A stretch of 14,013 nucleotides of DNA from Oscillospiraceae bacterium (GCA_017409645.1 JAFQSI010000141.1:1-14013), one strand, 5' to 3'; shown: positions 1 through 6,542, numbered from the stretch's first letter. A program made the numbers and translations. The notes: generated by a model from the letters alone, not told the origin.

Positions 1-92
1 GTTTCCATGGGCGCGGTGGTCCCGGCGGGCTTGGAGCCACAGGCGCACAGCATCAGGCACGCCGCCAGCACCAGACAGAGCAAACGTTTCAT
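1..92 (-). CDS. Putative lipoprotein, N-terminal fragment (gene runs out of the window)
   Basis: About 30 codons are visible, starting MKRLLCLVLAACLMLCAC. This is a lipoprotein signal peptide: a short basic start, a hydrophobic core, then a lipobox with the lipidated cysteine at residue 18, followed by GSKPAGTTAP. The product should be exported, lipidated and anchored to the outer face of the membrane. The start is supported by an AAAGGAGAA ribosome-binding site (about 7 bases upstream) and a sigma-A-like promoter further up. The residues after the cysteine closely resemble those of the lipoprotein at 1662-2189 (CGSKPAETTAP), so the two are probably paralogues, although only the signal and linker can be compared. 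The rest of the gene, and so its function, is outside the window. Confidence 0.75.
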   Translation of the reverse strand, partial: MKRLLCLVLAACLMLCACGSKPAGTTAPME

Positions 93-123
93 ATGCAGTT
101 CTCCTTTCCTTTGTGTCAACTCC

Positions 124-152
124 ATTGTACCTGATTTCGGAGAAAATGTCAC
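124..152 (-). promoter_or_regulatory. Sigma-A-like promoter for the lipoprotein at 1-92
   Basis: On the minus strand a -35 GTGACA (plus-strand 147-152) and a -10 TACAAT (124-129) are separated by exactly 17 bases. The predicted transcript would start about 25 bases before the ribosome-binding site of the lipoprotein gene. The -35 differs from consensus at its first base and the -10 at one base. Confidence 0.6.
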
Positions 153-200
153 CTGAATAATTCTGAAGCTGCAGAGCCGGTTAAGTCAGCAGCGACCTCT

Positions 201-315
201 CTTGCCTCCCCCACAGGGGGAGGGGAACCGCGAAGCGGTGGTGGGGGTGTGCTTCCAACGAAGGGACACTCCCCCAGTCAGCTTCGCTGACAGCCCCCTC
301 TGAGAGGGGGCCAAG
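201..315. repeat. Dispersed palindromic repeat, copy A
   Basis: This 115-bp element runs from CTTGCC to GGCCAAG and consists of consecutive small hairpins: CCTCCCCCacaGGGGGAGG, ACCGCGAAGCGGT, GTCAGCttcGCTGAC and CCCCCTctgAGAGGGGG. A second copy lies in inverted orientation at 11973-12086. It has no coding capacity. It resembles the short MITE/REP-like repeats common between genes in gut Clostridia. It lies upstream of the mntP promoter. The rest of this gene-free stretch, about 316-457, shows no feature I can name. Confidence 0.85.
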
Positions 316-457
316 CGTGCGCCTCCCTGTTTTGTTACTTCAAGACCATAAAATGCACAAGCTTCCAAGTCTGTCTGGGCAGAGTCAGATCCCCTCCGGA
401 AATCTTGTACAAATCGTGAACTTTTTTATGCATTTCCGGAAACTTTCCCCCGTACTA

Positions 458-486
458 TTGACTTGCAGCGGAAAGTTTGCTAGAAT
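458..486 (+). promoter_or_regulatory. Sigma-A promoter of the mntP operon
   Basis: A -35 TTGACT (458-463) and a -10 TAGAAT (481-486) are spaced by exactly 17 bases. Transcription would start near 492-494, right at the 5' edge of the manganese riboswitch aptamer, which supports both calls. Confidence 0.8.
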
Positions 487-490
487 TCAC

Positions 491-577
491 TTCGTTAAGG
501 GAGTAGTCGCCGCTGCGGCGGGATACGTCAACATCCTGAGCGAAGCTCTGGCGTATCTTAATTGACGAGACTTGCAC
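491..577 (+). promoter_or_regulatory. yybP-ykoY manganese riboswitch aptamer
   Basis: The leader carries the family's conserved landmarks in the right order: GGGAGTAG (499-506, loop L1), ACGTCAACAT (525-534) and GACGAGACTT (564-573). The expected helices can be drawn: P2 is CGCCG 508-512 with CGGCG 516-520. P3 is GATACG 522-527 with CGTATC 552-557, topped by GAGC 538-541 with GCTC 545-548. This family binds Mn2+ between loops L1 and L3 and usually turns on manganese export genes. It lies between a sigma-A promoter and mntP, the textbook target. The outer P1 helix is short here; AAG 497-499 could pair with CTT 571-573. TCGTTAA 492-498 could instead pair with TTGACGA 562-568, a possible competing fold. 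Confidence 0.9.
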
Positions 578-605
578 CCAGCAGGCTCGGTTTACCCCTT
601 TGCGG

Positions 606-643
606 TACCCCCGGGCCCAATTGTGAGCTTGGAGGTATTTTTT
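606..643 (+). promoter_or_regulatory. Riboswitch expression platform: hairpin holding the mntP ribosome-binding site
   Basis: TACCCCCGGGCCC (606-618) pairs with GAGCTTGGAGGTA (625-637) across a 6-base loop. The stem has 13 positions, two of them C-A mismatches and two G-U pairs. A run of six T follows at once (638-643) and then the ATG. The 3' arm contains the Shine-Dalgarno GGAGGT (631-636). The structure could work as an intrinsic terminator, as a ribosome-site mask, or as both. The pairing is seen in the sequence; its switching role is inferred from its place between aptamer and start codon. Confidence 0.5.
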
Positions 644-1228
644 ATGGGTTTCGGAGAGCTGCTGGTGCTGGCAGTGGGCGTGAGCATGGATGCCTTTGCC
701 GTGTCCATCTGCAAGGGTCTGGCGATGCAGAAGGCCACCCCCGGCGGTATGGCCATCGTGGGCGGCTGGTTCGGCGGATTTCAGGCGCTGATGCCCCTGA
801 TCGGCTTCTACCTGGGCACCCTGTTCGCCTCGGCCATCGAGGCCGTGGACCACTGGGTCGCCTTCGGTCTGCTGGGCGTCATCGGTGCGGGCATGCTCAA
901 GGAGGCCCTGGAAAAGTCCGACGAGTGCTGCTGCTGCGCCGATGAGCATAACGCCGACCTGGGCGCGAAGACCATGGTCGTCCTGGCTGTGGCCACCAGC
1001 ATCGACGCGCTGGCCGTGGGCATCTCCCTGGCCATGGCGGGCGGCGTCAACATCTGGCTGTCCATTCTGCTGATCGGTCTGACCACCTTCGGCTTCTCCG
1101 CCGCGGGCGTGAAGATCGGCAGTCTGTTCGGCGCGGCCTTCGAGAAAAAGGCCCAGCTGGCCGGCGGTCTGATCCTGATCCTGATCGGCACCAGGATCCT
1201 GCTGGAGCATCTGGGAGTGATCGGATGA
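644..1228 (+). CDS. mntP: Manganese efflux pump MntP
   Basis: This 194-residue membrane protein exports Mn2+ from the cytoplasm. It has the six-helix MntP layout built from two related halves. Each half carries the family's charged membrane motif: SMDAFAVS near residue 14 (Asp16) and SIDALAVG near residue 119 (Asp121). Length matches the family (about 185-195). The ATG at 644 is preferred over upstream starts because GGAGGT ends 7 bases before it and the protein then begins like known MntP proteins. Oddly, the central loop holds DECCCCADEH (residues 93-102), four consecutive cysteines flanked by acidic residues and His. The stop overlaps the next start (ATGA). Control by the upstream Mn riboswitch is expected. 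Confidence 0.95.
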   Translation: MGFGELLVLAVGVSMDAFAVSICKGLAMQKATPGGMAIVGGWFGGFQALMPLIGFYLGTLFASAIEAVDHWVAFGLLGVIGAGMLKEALEKSDECCCCADEHNADLGAKTMVVLAVATSIDALAVGISLAMAGGVNIWLSILLIGLTTFGFSAAGVKIGSLFGAAFEKKAQLAGGLILILIGTRILLEHLGVIG

Positions 1229-1665
1229 AAAAGCACGTCCTGACCGTCCTCATCTGCCTGAATCTGGCCCTCATCTGGGGCAATTCCCTGATGGACGCCC
1301 AAAATTCCAACGCCGTCAGCGGCGGGGTGCTGGCCTTCCTGGGCCGGTTCCTGCCCTTCCTGCTGACGGAGGCGGGCCACGCCTTCCTGCGCAAGGCCGC
1401 CCATTTTTCCGAATTCGCGCTGCTGGGTCTGCTCTTCTGCGGCAGACACGCCCTGGTACGGCGGGAAACACCCGTCCATCTGCTGGGCTTCGGCATGGCC
1501 GTGGCCTGCATCGATGAGACGATCCAGATCTTCACGCCGGGAAGGGCCTCGAGCCTGATCGACGTGTGGATCGACACCTCGGGCTTTGTCCTTGGACTAG
1601 TCGTGATTTATCTTGCATATACTATCAAAAACAAAATCATAATCAAAGGAGAACCAACAACATGA
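1225..1665 (+). CDS. VanZ-like family membrane protein
   Basis: This 146-residue protein has about four predicted membrane segments and the VanZ-like hallmarks: RKAAHFSEFALLG (residues 56-68), DETIQIFTPGR (97-107) and DVWIDTSG (113-120). VanZ gives low-level teicoplanin resistance in enterococci, but most chromosomal relatives have no proven role, so resistance should not be inferred. The start overlaps the mntP stop as ATGA, and a GGGAG sits about 8 bases upstream. Its own stop overlaps the next start as ATGA. This tight packing puts it in the manganese-riboswitch operon, which suggests, but does not show, a link to envelope changes under manganese stress. Confidence 0.88.
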   Translation: MKKHVLTVLICLNLALIWGNSLMDAQNSNAVSGGVLAFLGRFLPFLLTEAGHAFLRKAAHFSEFALLGLLFCGRHALVRRETPVHLLGFGMAVACIDETIQIFTPGRASSLIDVWIDTSGFVLGLVVIYLAYTIKNKIIIKGEPTT

Positions 1666-2189
1666 AGAAACTTGCTCTGTTCCTGTCTCTGGTCCTGCTG
1701 CTGACCGCCTGCGGCTCCAAGCCCGCCGAGACCACCGCTCCCGCCGCTGCCACCGCTCCCGAGGGCACCTGCCAGGAACTGATGGACAAGCTGTATGAGA
1801 ATGTCACCGTGGAGCTGCCCCTGATGACCGAGACCACCGAGACTTCCCTGTCCGACGCTGAGATGTTCGCCTATATCACCGGTCTTCAGAACAACGAGGG
1901 CGTGGCCGATGTGGCCGTGTCCCTGCCCATGATGGGCGCCCAGGCCTACCACGTCGTCATGGTCCGCGGCGAGTCCGCCGAGAAGGCCACCGAGCTGGCC
2001 CAGTACCTGTTCGACAACGCCGACATGGCCCGCTGGGTCTGCGTCCAGGCCACCGAGAAGCAGGCTGTCGTCTGCGGCGACCTGGCCCTGTTCGTCATGC
2101 TCGATCCCCAGTACGGCGTCACCTCCGACCAGATCGTCGAGGGCTTCACCACCGTCTGCGGCGGCACCGTCGATACCATCATCAAGTAA
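1662..2189 (+). CDS. Putative lipoprotein, DUF4358-like
   Basis: The 175-residue product starts MKKLALFLSLVLLLTAC. Its lipobox is LTAC, with Cys17 as the lipid site, so it should sit on the outer face of the membrane. A Thr/Ala/Pro-rich linker (residues about 20-35) leads to a small alpha/beta domain. Segments such as AYHVVMVRGES and CGDLALFVMLDP recall clostridial DUF4358 lipoproteins; I give that family name with moderate confidence only. It has a good AAAGGAG site 9-10 bases before the ATG, overlaps the VanZ-like stop by ATGA, and is followed by a strong terminator, making it the last gene of the mntP operon. The N-terminus resembles the lipoprotein at 1-92. Confidence 0.8.
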   Translation: MKKLALFLSLVLLLTACGSKPAETTAPAAATAPEGTCQELMDKLYENVTVELPLMTETTETSLSDAEMFAYITGLQNNEGVADVAVSLPMMGAQAYHVVMVRGESAEKATELAQYLFDNADMARWVCVQATEKQAVVCGDLALFVMLDPQYGVTSDQIVEGFTTVCGGTVDTIIK

Positions 2190-2195
2190 TCATTT

Positions 2196-2226
2196 CGCCC
2201 GGACCACCCTGGTCCGGGCGATTTTT
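2196..2226 (+). terminator. Intrinsic terminator of the mntP operon
   Basis: An 11-bp perfect stem, CGCCCGGACCA with TGGTCCGGGCG, a 3-base loop, and then ATTTTT, beginning 6 bases after the lipoprotein stop codon. Confidence 0.9.
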
Positions 2227-2251
2227 ATCCCCGTTTCGCGTAGGGGCAATT

Positions 2252-2286
2252 CAAACAACATCCCACCCGGTTTCGGGTGGGATGTT
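2252..2286 (-). terminator. Probable terminator of the dagK-NUDIX operon
   Basis: A 13-bp perfect stem (2257-2269 with 2274-2286) encloses a GTTT loop just after the NUDIX stop on the minus strand. The T-tract on that strand is short (GTTTG), so it may terminate weakly or act mainly as a 3'-end stabiliser. Confidence 0.65.
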
Positions 2287-2289
2287 GCT

Positions 2290-2760
2290 TTATCGGATCC
2301 GTTTTCCGTTGAGGACGGCTTCTGTCAGTCTGTCATGGTCGTAGCGCAGCTTCAGCAGGAAGAAGGGCTCGTTTTTCCACAGCAGGTCCAGGAAGATCTG
2401 GTCCCCCTCCCATTTGGGCAGCTGATCCAGAAATGCCCGGTCGACCCATTGCAGGTCCCCCTCGTCGCATTCTTTCAGCTCCCCCTCGAAGCCGTCGGCG
2501 GTGAACAGGTACATGAATTCCCCGTCCCCGGGATTTTCCGTCAGGAAGGTGACCACGCCCCGGCAGCGCCAGGAGGTCAGCGTCAGGCCCGTCTCCTCCT
2601 TCGCTTCCCGCAGCAGGCACTCGTCGGGGGATTCCTCCCCCTCGAATTTGCCGCCGATGCCGATCCACTTGTCCTTGTTGATGTCGTTCTGCTTCTTGAC
2701 CCGGTGGAGCATCAGCACCTGCTCGCCCCGGGTGATGTAGCACAGGGTGGTATTCTTCAT
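2290..2760 (-). CDS. NUDIX hydrolase, MutT / 8-oxo-dGTP diphosphatase-like
   Basis: The 156-residue protein has a perfect Nudix box at residues 37-59: G-x5-E43-x7-R51-E52-A-K-E55-E56-T-G-L. This box binds the metal and cleaves nucleoside diphosphates linked to another moiety. The lead-in LHRVKKQNDINKDKWIGIGG is typical of clostridial proteins annotated as 8-oxo-dGTP diphosphatase, which clean oxidised nucleotides from the pool. Substrate specificity cannot be read from sequence. Its ATG overlaps the stop of the diacylglycerol-kinase gene by four bases, so the two are translated together from one transcript. A hairpin follows the stop. Confidence 0.9.
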   Translation of the reverse strand: MKNTTLCYITRGEQVLMLHRVKKQNDINKDKWIGIGGKFEGEESPDECLLREAKEETGLTLTSWRCRGVVTFLTENPGDGEFMYLFTADGFEGELKECDEGDLQWVDRAFLDQLPKWEGDQIFLDLLWKNEPFFLLKLRYDHDRLTEAVLNGKRIR

Positions 2761-3653
2761 GGCTCCTCCTGTCTGTGGACCAGGCGGATGGCCCGGTGCA
2801 GATTTTCGATGCGGATCTCCTCCCGGCCCTCGGCCCGCTCGCCGTCCAGGGTCCAGTCCACCTCCGGCGACTGGCGGATGGTCAGGCTGGAGACGCTGCG
2901 GAAGGTGATGGCGGCGCAGTCATAGGTCTGGGTCTGCAAAGCCTGGACGCAGGCGGCCAGCTCGGACATATCCCGCGGCATCCGCACCAGCGTCACCTCG
3001 AATTTTCCGTCCCGCAGATCCACCAGCCTGGGATTCAGGTTGATGACGCCGCCGACGGAGGTGGAATTGGACACGGCTCCGAAGACGAATTCATCCCGGA
3101 TCTGCTCCCCGTCCAGCTCCAGCTCCATGGGGATCTTGCGGATCTGGGGCAGCTCCTGGATGCCCGAGAGGACATAGGCCAGATGGCCCAGGGCGTTTTT
3201 CAGATTCTGGGGCGTGGTATAGGACACCCGGGTGAAGGCTCCGAAGGAGGCCACATAGGAGAAGTACCGGCCGCACCACCGGCCCACATCGTAGGTCACG
3301 GCCTGCCCCTCCACGATATCCCGGGCCGCCTGGACCAGATCCATCGACAGCTTCAGCGTGGCGGCAAAATCATTGGTGGAGCCGCAGGGGATATAGCCCA
3401 CGGGGCAGTCGGCCCCCGCGGACAGCAGGCCGCTGATCGTCTCGTTCAGGGTCCCGTCGCCGCCGGCACAGACGACGAGGTCGTAGTCCTTCGCCCGCTG
3501 GGCGACGATCCCGGTGCCGCTGCCGGGGCCGGTGGTCATGAAGACCGTGACCTCATAGCCGCCGTTGTTGAAGATCGTGATGATATCCGCCAGGTAGCGG
3601 CTGCATTTGCGCTGTCCGGCGTTGGGATTCACGAGGAATAGGAGTTTGCGCAT
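2757..3653 (-). CDS. Diacylglycerol/lipid kinase family protein (DagK/YegS-like)
   Basis: The 298-residue protein has the DAGK catalytic domain: the N-terminal NPNAG (residues 9-13), the ATP-site motif GGDGTLNE (64-71) and PCGSTNDFA (89-97). A C-terminal beta-rich domain completes the family length of about 290-310. Such cytosolic kinases phosphorylate diacylglycerol (DgkB in Bacillus, which recycles lipid left over from lipoteichoic acid synthesis) or related lipids. The exact substrate here is unknown. I chose the ATG at 3653 because the protein then begins MRKLLFLVNPNAG, as in the family, with GGAGGG 11 bases upstream. An in-frame ATG lies ten codons earlier. A sigma-A promoter lies upstream, and the NUDIX gene overlaps the 3' end. 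Confidence 0.9.
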   Translation of the reverse strand: MRKLLFLVNPNAGQRKCSRYLADIITIFNNGGYEVTVFMTTGPGSGTGIVAQRAKDYDLVVCAGGDGTLNETISGLLSAGADCPVGYIPCGSTNDFAATLKLSMDLVQAARDIVEGQAVTYDVGRWCGRYFSYVASFGAFTRVSYTTPQNLKNALGHLAYVLSGIQELPQIRKIPMELELDGEQIRDEFVFGAVSNSTSVGGVINLNPRLVDLRDGKFEVTLVRMPRDMSELAACVQALQTQTYDCAAITFRSVSSLTIRQSPEVDWTLDGERAEGREEIRIENLHRAIRLVHRQEEP

Positions 3654-3692
3654 GATGTTCTGATCCCTCCAGATCGATAGCATATTGCCTCT

Positions 3693-3720
3693 ATTATATC
3701 ACCACAACCGAAAAGAGCAA
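3693..3720 (-). promoter_or_regulatory. Sigma-A promoter of the dagK-NUDIX operon
   Basis: On the minus strand a -35 TTGCTC (3715-3720) and a perfect -10 TATAAT (3693-3698) are spaced by 16 bases. The transcript start would be about 30 bases upstream of the dagK start codon. Confidence 0.75.
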
Positions 3721-3778
3721 GCATGCCGGGTAATTTTTCAGAATTGCTTCACAATTCTTTGCCGTCCGGGCAGCGAAT

Positions 3779-3827
3779 AACCGCCTCCCGACCCGGGTAA
3801 GCTACCGGGAAAGGAGGCGGTTTTTTT
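3779..3827 (+). promoter_or_regulatory. Terminator-like leader hairpin containing the DUF421 ribosome-binding site
   Basis: AACCGCCTCC (3779-3788) pairs perfectly with GGAGGCGGTT (3813-3822). An inner stem (about CCCGG/CCGGG) closes the loop, and seven T follow (3821-3827). It has the form of an intrinsic terminator, but no plus-strand gene lies upstream for more than 1.5 kb. AAAGGAGG at 3810-3817, the only good ribosome site for the next gene, is the 3' arm. The start codon falls at the end of the T run. I read it as a leader that couples termination or masking to expression of the DUF421 gene. No convincing plus-strand promoter is visible in 3684-3778. Confidence 0.65.
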
Positions 3828-4461
3828 GGTGGTCTTCCGGACCTTTCTGTTTTATTTCGCCCTGATCGCGGTGATCCGCGGCCTGGGCAAGCGGCAGGTG
3901 GGGCAGATGGAGCCGTCGGAATTCGTGGTGACCATGCTCATCGCCAATCTGGCGTCGGTGCCCCTGGAGGACTGGTCCATCCCGGTCTGGGGCGGGCTGG
4001 TGCCCATGGCCATCGTCTTCCTCTGCGAGCGGCTCATCTCCCTGTTGTGCCTGAAGAGCATCCGGGCCCGGCGGCTGCTGTGCGGCAAGCCGGTGATCCT
4101 CATCGAGAACGGGCGGCTGGTGGAGGAGAATCTGCGCCGGACCCGGGTGAATCTGGACGAGCTGAGCGGACACCTCCGGGAGCAGGGGGTGCTGTCCGTC
4201 GAGAAGGTCCAGTTCGCCATATTGGAGACGAACGGCTCCGTCACCGTATTCCCCTTCACGCAGCACAAGCAGGAGCTGCCCTACACCGTCATCTCCGACG
4301 GGCGGATCTTGACCGGGAATCTGGCGCTTCTTGGCAGGGATGAGCAGTGGCTGCGCCAAAAGCTCCACGGAAAGGGCCTGACGCCCGGTCAGGTGCTGCT
4401 CATGACGCTGACACAAAGCGGGGATATCGCCGTCTTTCCGCGGTCTTCCAACCAGATTTAG
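3826..4461 (+). CDS. DUF421 (YetF-type) membrane protein
   Basis: The 211-residue protein matches the DUF421/YetF family: two or three N-terminal membrane segments, GLGKRQVGQMEPSEFV (residues about 19-34) and LIANLASVPLED (38-49). A soluble domain follows with GKPVILIENG (87-96) and EKVQFAILETNGSVTVFP (126-143). YetF-type proteins are widespread in spore formers, and relatives affect spore properties in some Bacillus; the biochemical role is unknown. The frame is open back to 3781, but the first start codons are TTG at 3826 and GTG at 3829. Both follow the GGAGG of the leader hairpin, and the protein then begins at the usual point before the first helix. It converges on spoIIE; only a weak hairpin (4465-4479) lies between. 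Confidence 0.88.
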   Translation: MVVFRTFLFYFALIAVIRGLGKRQVGQMEPSEFVVTMLIANLASVPLEDWSIPVWGGLVPMAIVFLCERLISLLCLKSIRARRLLCGKPVILIENGRLVEENLRRTRVNLDELSGHLREQGVLSVEKVQFAILETNGSVTVFPFTQHKQELPYTVISDGRILTGNLALLGRDEQWLRQKLHGKGLTPGQVLLMTLTQSGDIAVFPRSSNQI

Positions 4462-4527
4462 TAGAAAATCCTGGATTTTGACGACTACATCTTGTGTTTC
4501 GACAGCATTTTTGCGGAAAGCGTGGTA

Positions 4528-6447
4528 TTATGCAGATGCGTCGAAGGACTTTAGGCGCACCACCGCCACCGTGGCGTCGTCTCCATCCTTCGCCCCCTGC
4601 TCCACGATCGCCGCCGCCAGTCCCCCGGGCGACGGCTCCGGAGCCGTCCATGATGTGCGCAGGAGCGTGTCCTCTCCCGCGCCGTCGCTGAGCAGAATCA
4701 GCACCTCTCCCCCTCCAAGGGACAGCCGATCCACCGTCTCCCGGGCCTGCTGGCTCAGACCCGGAGGAGGTCCGGCTGTCCCGATTTTTCTGAGCTGACC
4801 GTTTTTCAGCAGGTAGCTGCTGGCCGCGCCCCATTTGTAGATGGTCCCCAGGCCCGTGTCCAGCTGCAGCCGCACCAGATCCACCGTGGTGCAGCCCCCC
4901 AGCTCCCGCAGCACCGCCAGGGAGTTGAAGCTGCGCAGGGCGTATTCCGCCGGAAGCCCCGCCGTCAGCAGCTGCTTGAGCAGCTCGGCGGCCTCCCGGC
5001 TCTCGGCGGCGGCTCCGGCCCCGGTGCCCATGCCGTCGCACAGGAGGATGTAGTATTCGTTCCCCGGTCCGGGGAACCAGATGCATTTGTCCCCGTTCTC
5101 CTGCCGGTGGCTCCTGGTGGACAGGGCCACCTCCGCCCGGTACCGGGGCTGCCGACGGCTCTCCTTTTTCCCCAGCTCCCCGGCGAGATTCTGGAGAAAA
5201 TCCGCCAGAAATGCATACTGGTCCCGGGCGGCGCACTGGTAGCTCTCCAGACGGCGGCGGTCCCCCTTCATCCGCCGCAGCTGCTCCTGTCCCCGGCGCA
5301 GCTCGTAGAGGAGGCGGCCGGGCTTTTTGCAGCCCCTGGGCAGGTCCTCCTCGGACAGGCCCGGCTGCTCCAGCAGACTCTCGGGCAGCTTTTCCAGCCT
5401 TCCCTTGCAGCCCCGGCGCTCGGGACACAGGTCACAGGCCGCCCGTCCGGCCCGGTCCGCCACCGCCGCCCGGTCCGGCTGGACCGGAGCCGTCAGCAGC
5501 AGGGTCTGCTCCATGTGCCGCAGGGCCATGGACAGCTGCTCCAGCCGCAGCTGGGCCACCGCCGTATCCCCCCGGCGCTGCTTCGGCTCCAGCTTTCCAA
5601 GGCCCGGCAGCCAGACCCGGACCATGCCCCCCAGCAGCAGCCCCGGCACCGGGGCCAGATCAAACCGGCCCCCCAATGCCATCACCGGCAGGTAGGCCAG
5701 GGCCGGTGCGGCGGCGTCCAGCCACCGGGGCCGGTTCGGCAGCAGCCGCAGGCAGAAGCCCAGACACAGTACCCCGGTCATGCCCACCCGGCTGACCCGG
5801 GCCAGATCCAGTCCCAGGCCCGCCAGCACCGCCGAGGCCAGGGCCCCCTGGGCCCCCAGGTATCCCGCGGCAAGGGTCCCCAGATTGACCCCCAGAAACA
5901 GGATCTGCCCCAGCGCCAGCACCAGCAGCCCCTGGGCCAGCCAGTCGGCCCAGCTCCCCCGCCGCTGGAGCCAGGCCCGGAAGATCAGCGTGGACCCGAT
6001 GGAAAGCCCCACCCGCAGCAGATAGATGCGCACCGGCGTCTGATCCGAGAACCGGAACAGAAACAGCACCCCGCTCCCGGCCACGATCACCGACGCACAG
6101 GCCGGGAGCATCAGGCTCTGCCGGCGGCTGATCCCCGCGTCCCCCAGAAGCAGACTGACCAGCAGTCCCAGGGCCATCCACGCGACCCCCTGCCAGGCCC
6201 CGCCGCCCCAGAACCACAGGTACCCCAGACTGCCCCCCACCGCCGCAGCCACCCCATTCCAGCCGCCCCGGCCCGCGCACAGCAGCCCCAGGGCCAGGGG
6301 CTGGAAGCTCCGCTCCAGACTGGCCGCCGCCAGGACGAAGCCCCCGGTGAACCATCCCGCCAGAGCCGCCCCCCGCCGTCCCGACTCGCTGCGCACAAAC
6401 CGCCGTGCCGTCCGCAAAAGCGCCGCCCGTGTCCCGTTTTTCATCAT
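4528..6447 (-). CDS. spoIIE: Stage II sporulation protein E, PP2C-type phosphatase
   Basis: SpoIIE dephosphorylates the anti-anti-sigma factor SpoIIAA in the forespore, freeing sigma-F, and takes part in asymmetric division. The 639-residue product has about ten membrane helices (residues about 25-280) and a central regulatory region with a Cys cluster, CDLCPERRGC (338-347). The PP2C domain has DGMGTG (471-476), SDGAGED (587-593) and DDATV (623-627), which carry metal-binding aspartates. It is shorter than the Bacillus protein (827), mainly in the N-terminal and central parts. The start is ATG at 6447 (a second ATG follows at 6444), with AGAAAGG 11 bases upstream, a modest site. An in-frame TTG at 6516 lacks a ribosome site. 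No standard promoter is evident, which would fit Spo0A-dependent control. Confidence 0.93.
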   Translation of the reverse strand: MMKNGTRAALLRTARRFVRSESGRRGAALAGWFTGGFVLAAASLERSFQPLALGLLCAGRGGWNGVAAAVGGSLGYLWFWGGGAWQGVAWMALGLLVSLLLGDAGISRRQSLMLPACASVIVAGSGVLFLFRFSDQTPVRIYLLRVGLSIGSTLIFRAWLQRRGSWADWLAQGLLVLALGQILFLGVNLGTLAAGYLGAQGALASAVLAGLGLDLARVSRVGMTGVLCLGFCLRLLPNRPRWLDAAAPALAYLPVMALGGRFDLAPVPGLLLGGMVRVWLPGLGKLEPKQRRGDTAVAQLRLEQLSMALRHMEQTLLLTAPVQPDRAAVADRAGRAACDLCPERRGCKGRLEKLPESLLEQPGLSEEDLPRGCKKPGRLLYELRRGQEQLRRMKGDRRRLESYQCAARDQYAFLADFLQNLAGELGKKESRRQPRYRAEVALSTRSHRQENGDKCIWFPGPGNEYYILLCDGMGTGAGAAAESREAAELLKQLLTAGLPAEYALRSFNSLAVLRELGGCTTVDLVRLQLDTGLGTIYKWGAASSYLLKNGQLRKIGTAGPPPGLSQQARETVDRLSLGGGEVLILLSDGAGEDTLLRTSWTAPEPSPGGLAAAIVEQGAKDGDDATVAVVRLKSFDASA

Positions 6448-6542
6448 AAGTACCACTGCCTTTCTTCGATGTTTGCTTTGAAATCTGAGAGAATATCTCC
6501 TCCTGCTGCGGATCAATCGGAAACATACCGTATATCAGCTGC

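Noticed and set aside
317..565. An 82-codon plus-strand frame across the mntP promoter and riboswitch
   Set aside because: No ribosome site, and it overlaps the promoter and structured leader; noncoding.
455..1210. A 251-codon minus-strand frame over the riboswitch and mntP
   Set aside because: Shadow of mntP; the translation is rich in Gln, Gly, Asp and His with no motif.
1225..1665. Glycopeptide resistance by VanZ
   Set aside because: Only the VanZ-like fold is present; there is no vanHAX or vanRS nearby, and most chromosomal VanZ-like genes are not resistance genes.
2239..2247. CGTAGGGGC resembling one end of the GTAGGGGCGA element
   Set aside because: Only one short end is present, with no inverted partner nearby; too short to call a repeat.
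2775..3641. A 288-codon plus-strand frame over the diacylglycerol kinase
   Set aside because: Shadow frame: no ribosome site and Gly/Gln/His-rich translation, while the minus strand has the GGDGT kinase motif.
4498..4508. TGTCGAAAC on the minus strand, Spo0A-box-like
   Set aside because: It lies downstream of the spoIIE coding region, where it could not drive spoIIE, and no sporulation gene starts there.
6448..6516. Longer spoIIE start at the TTG (6516)
   Set aside because: No ribosome site precedes it and the added residues are Arg-rich and unlike SpoIIE; the ATG at 6447 is better supported.
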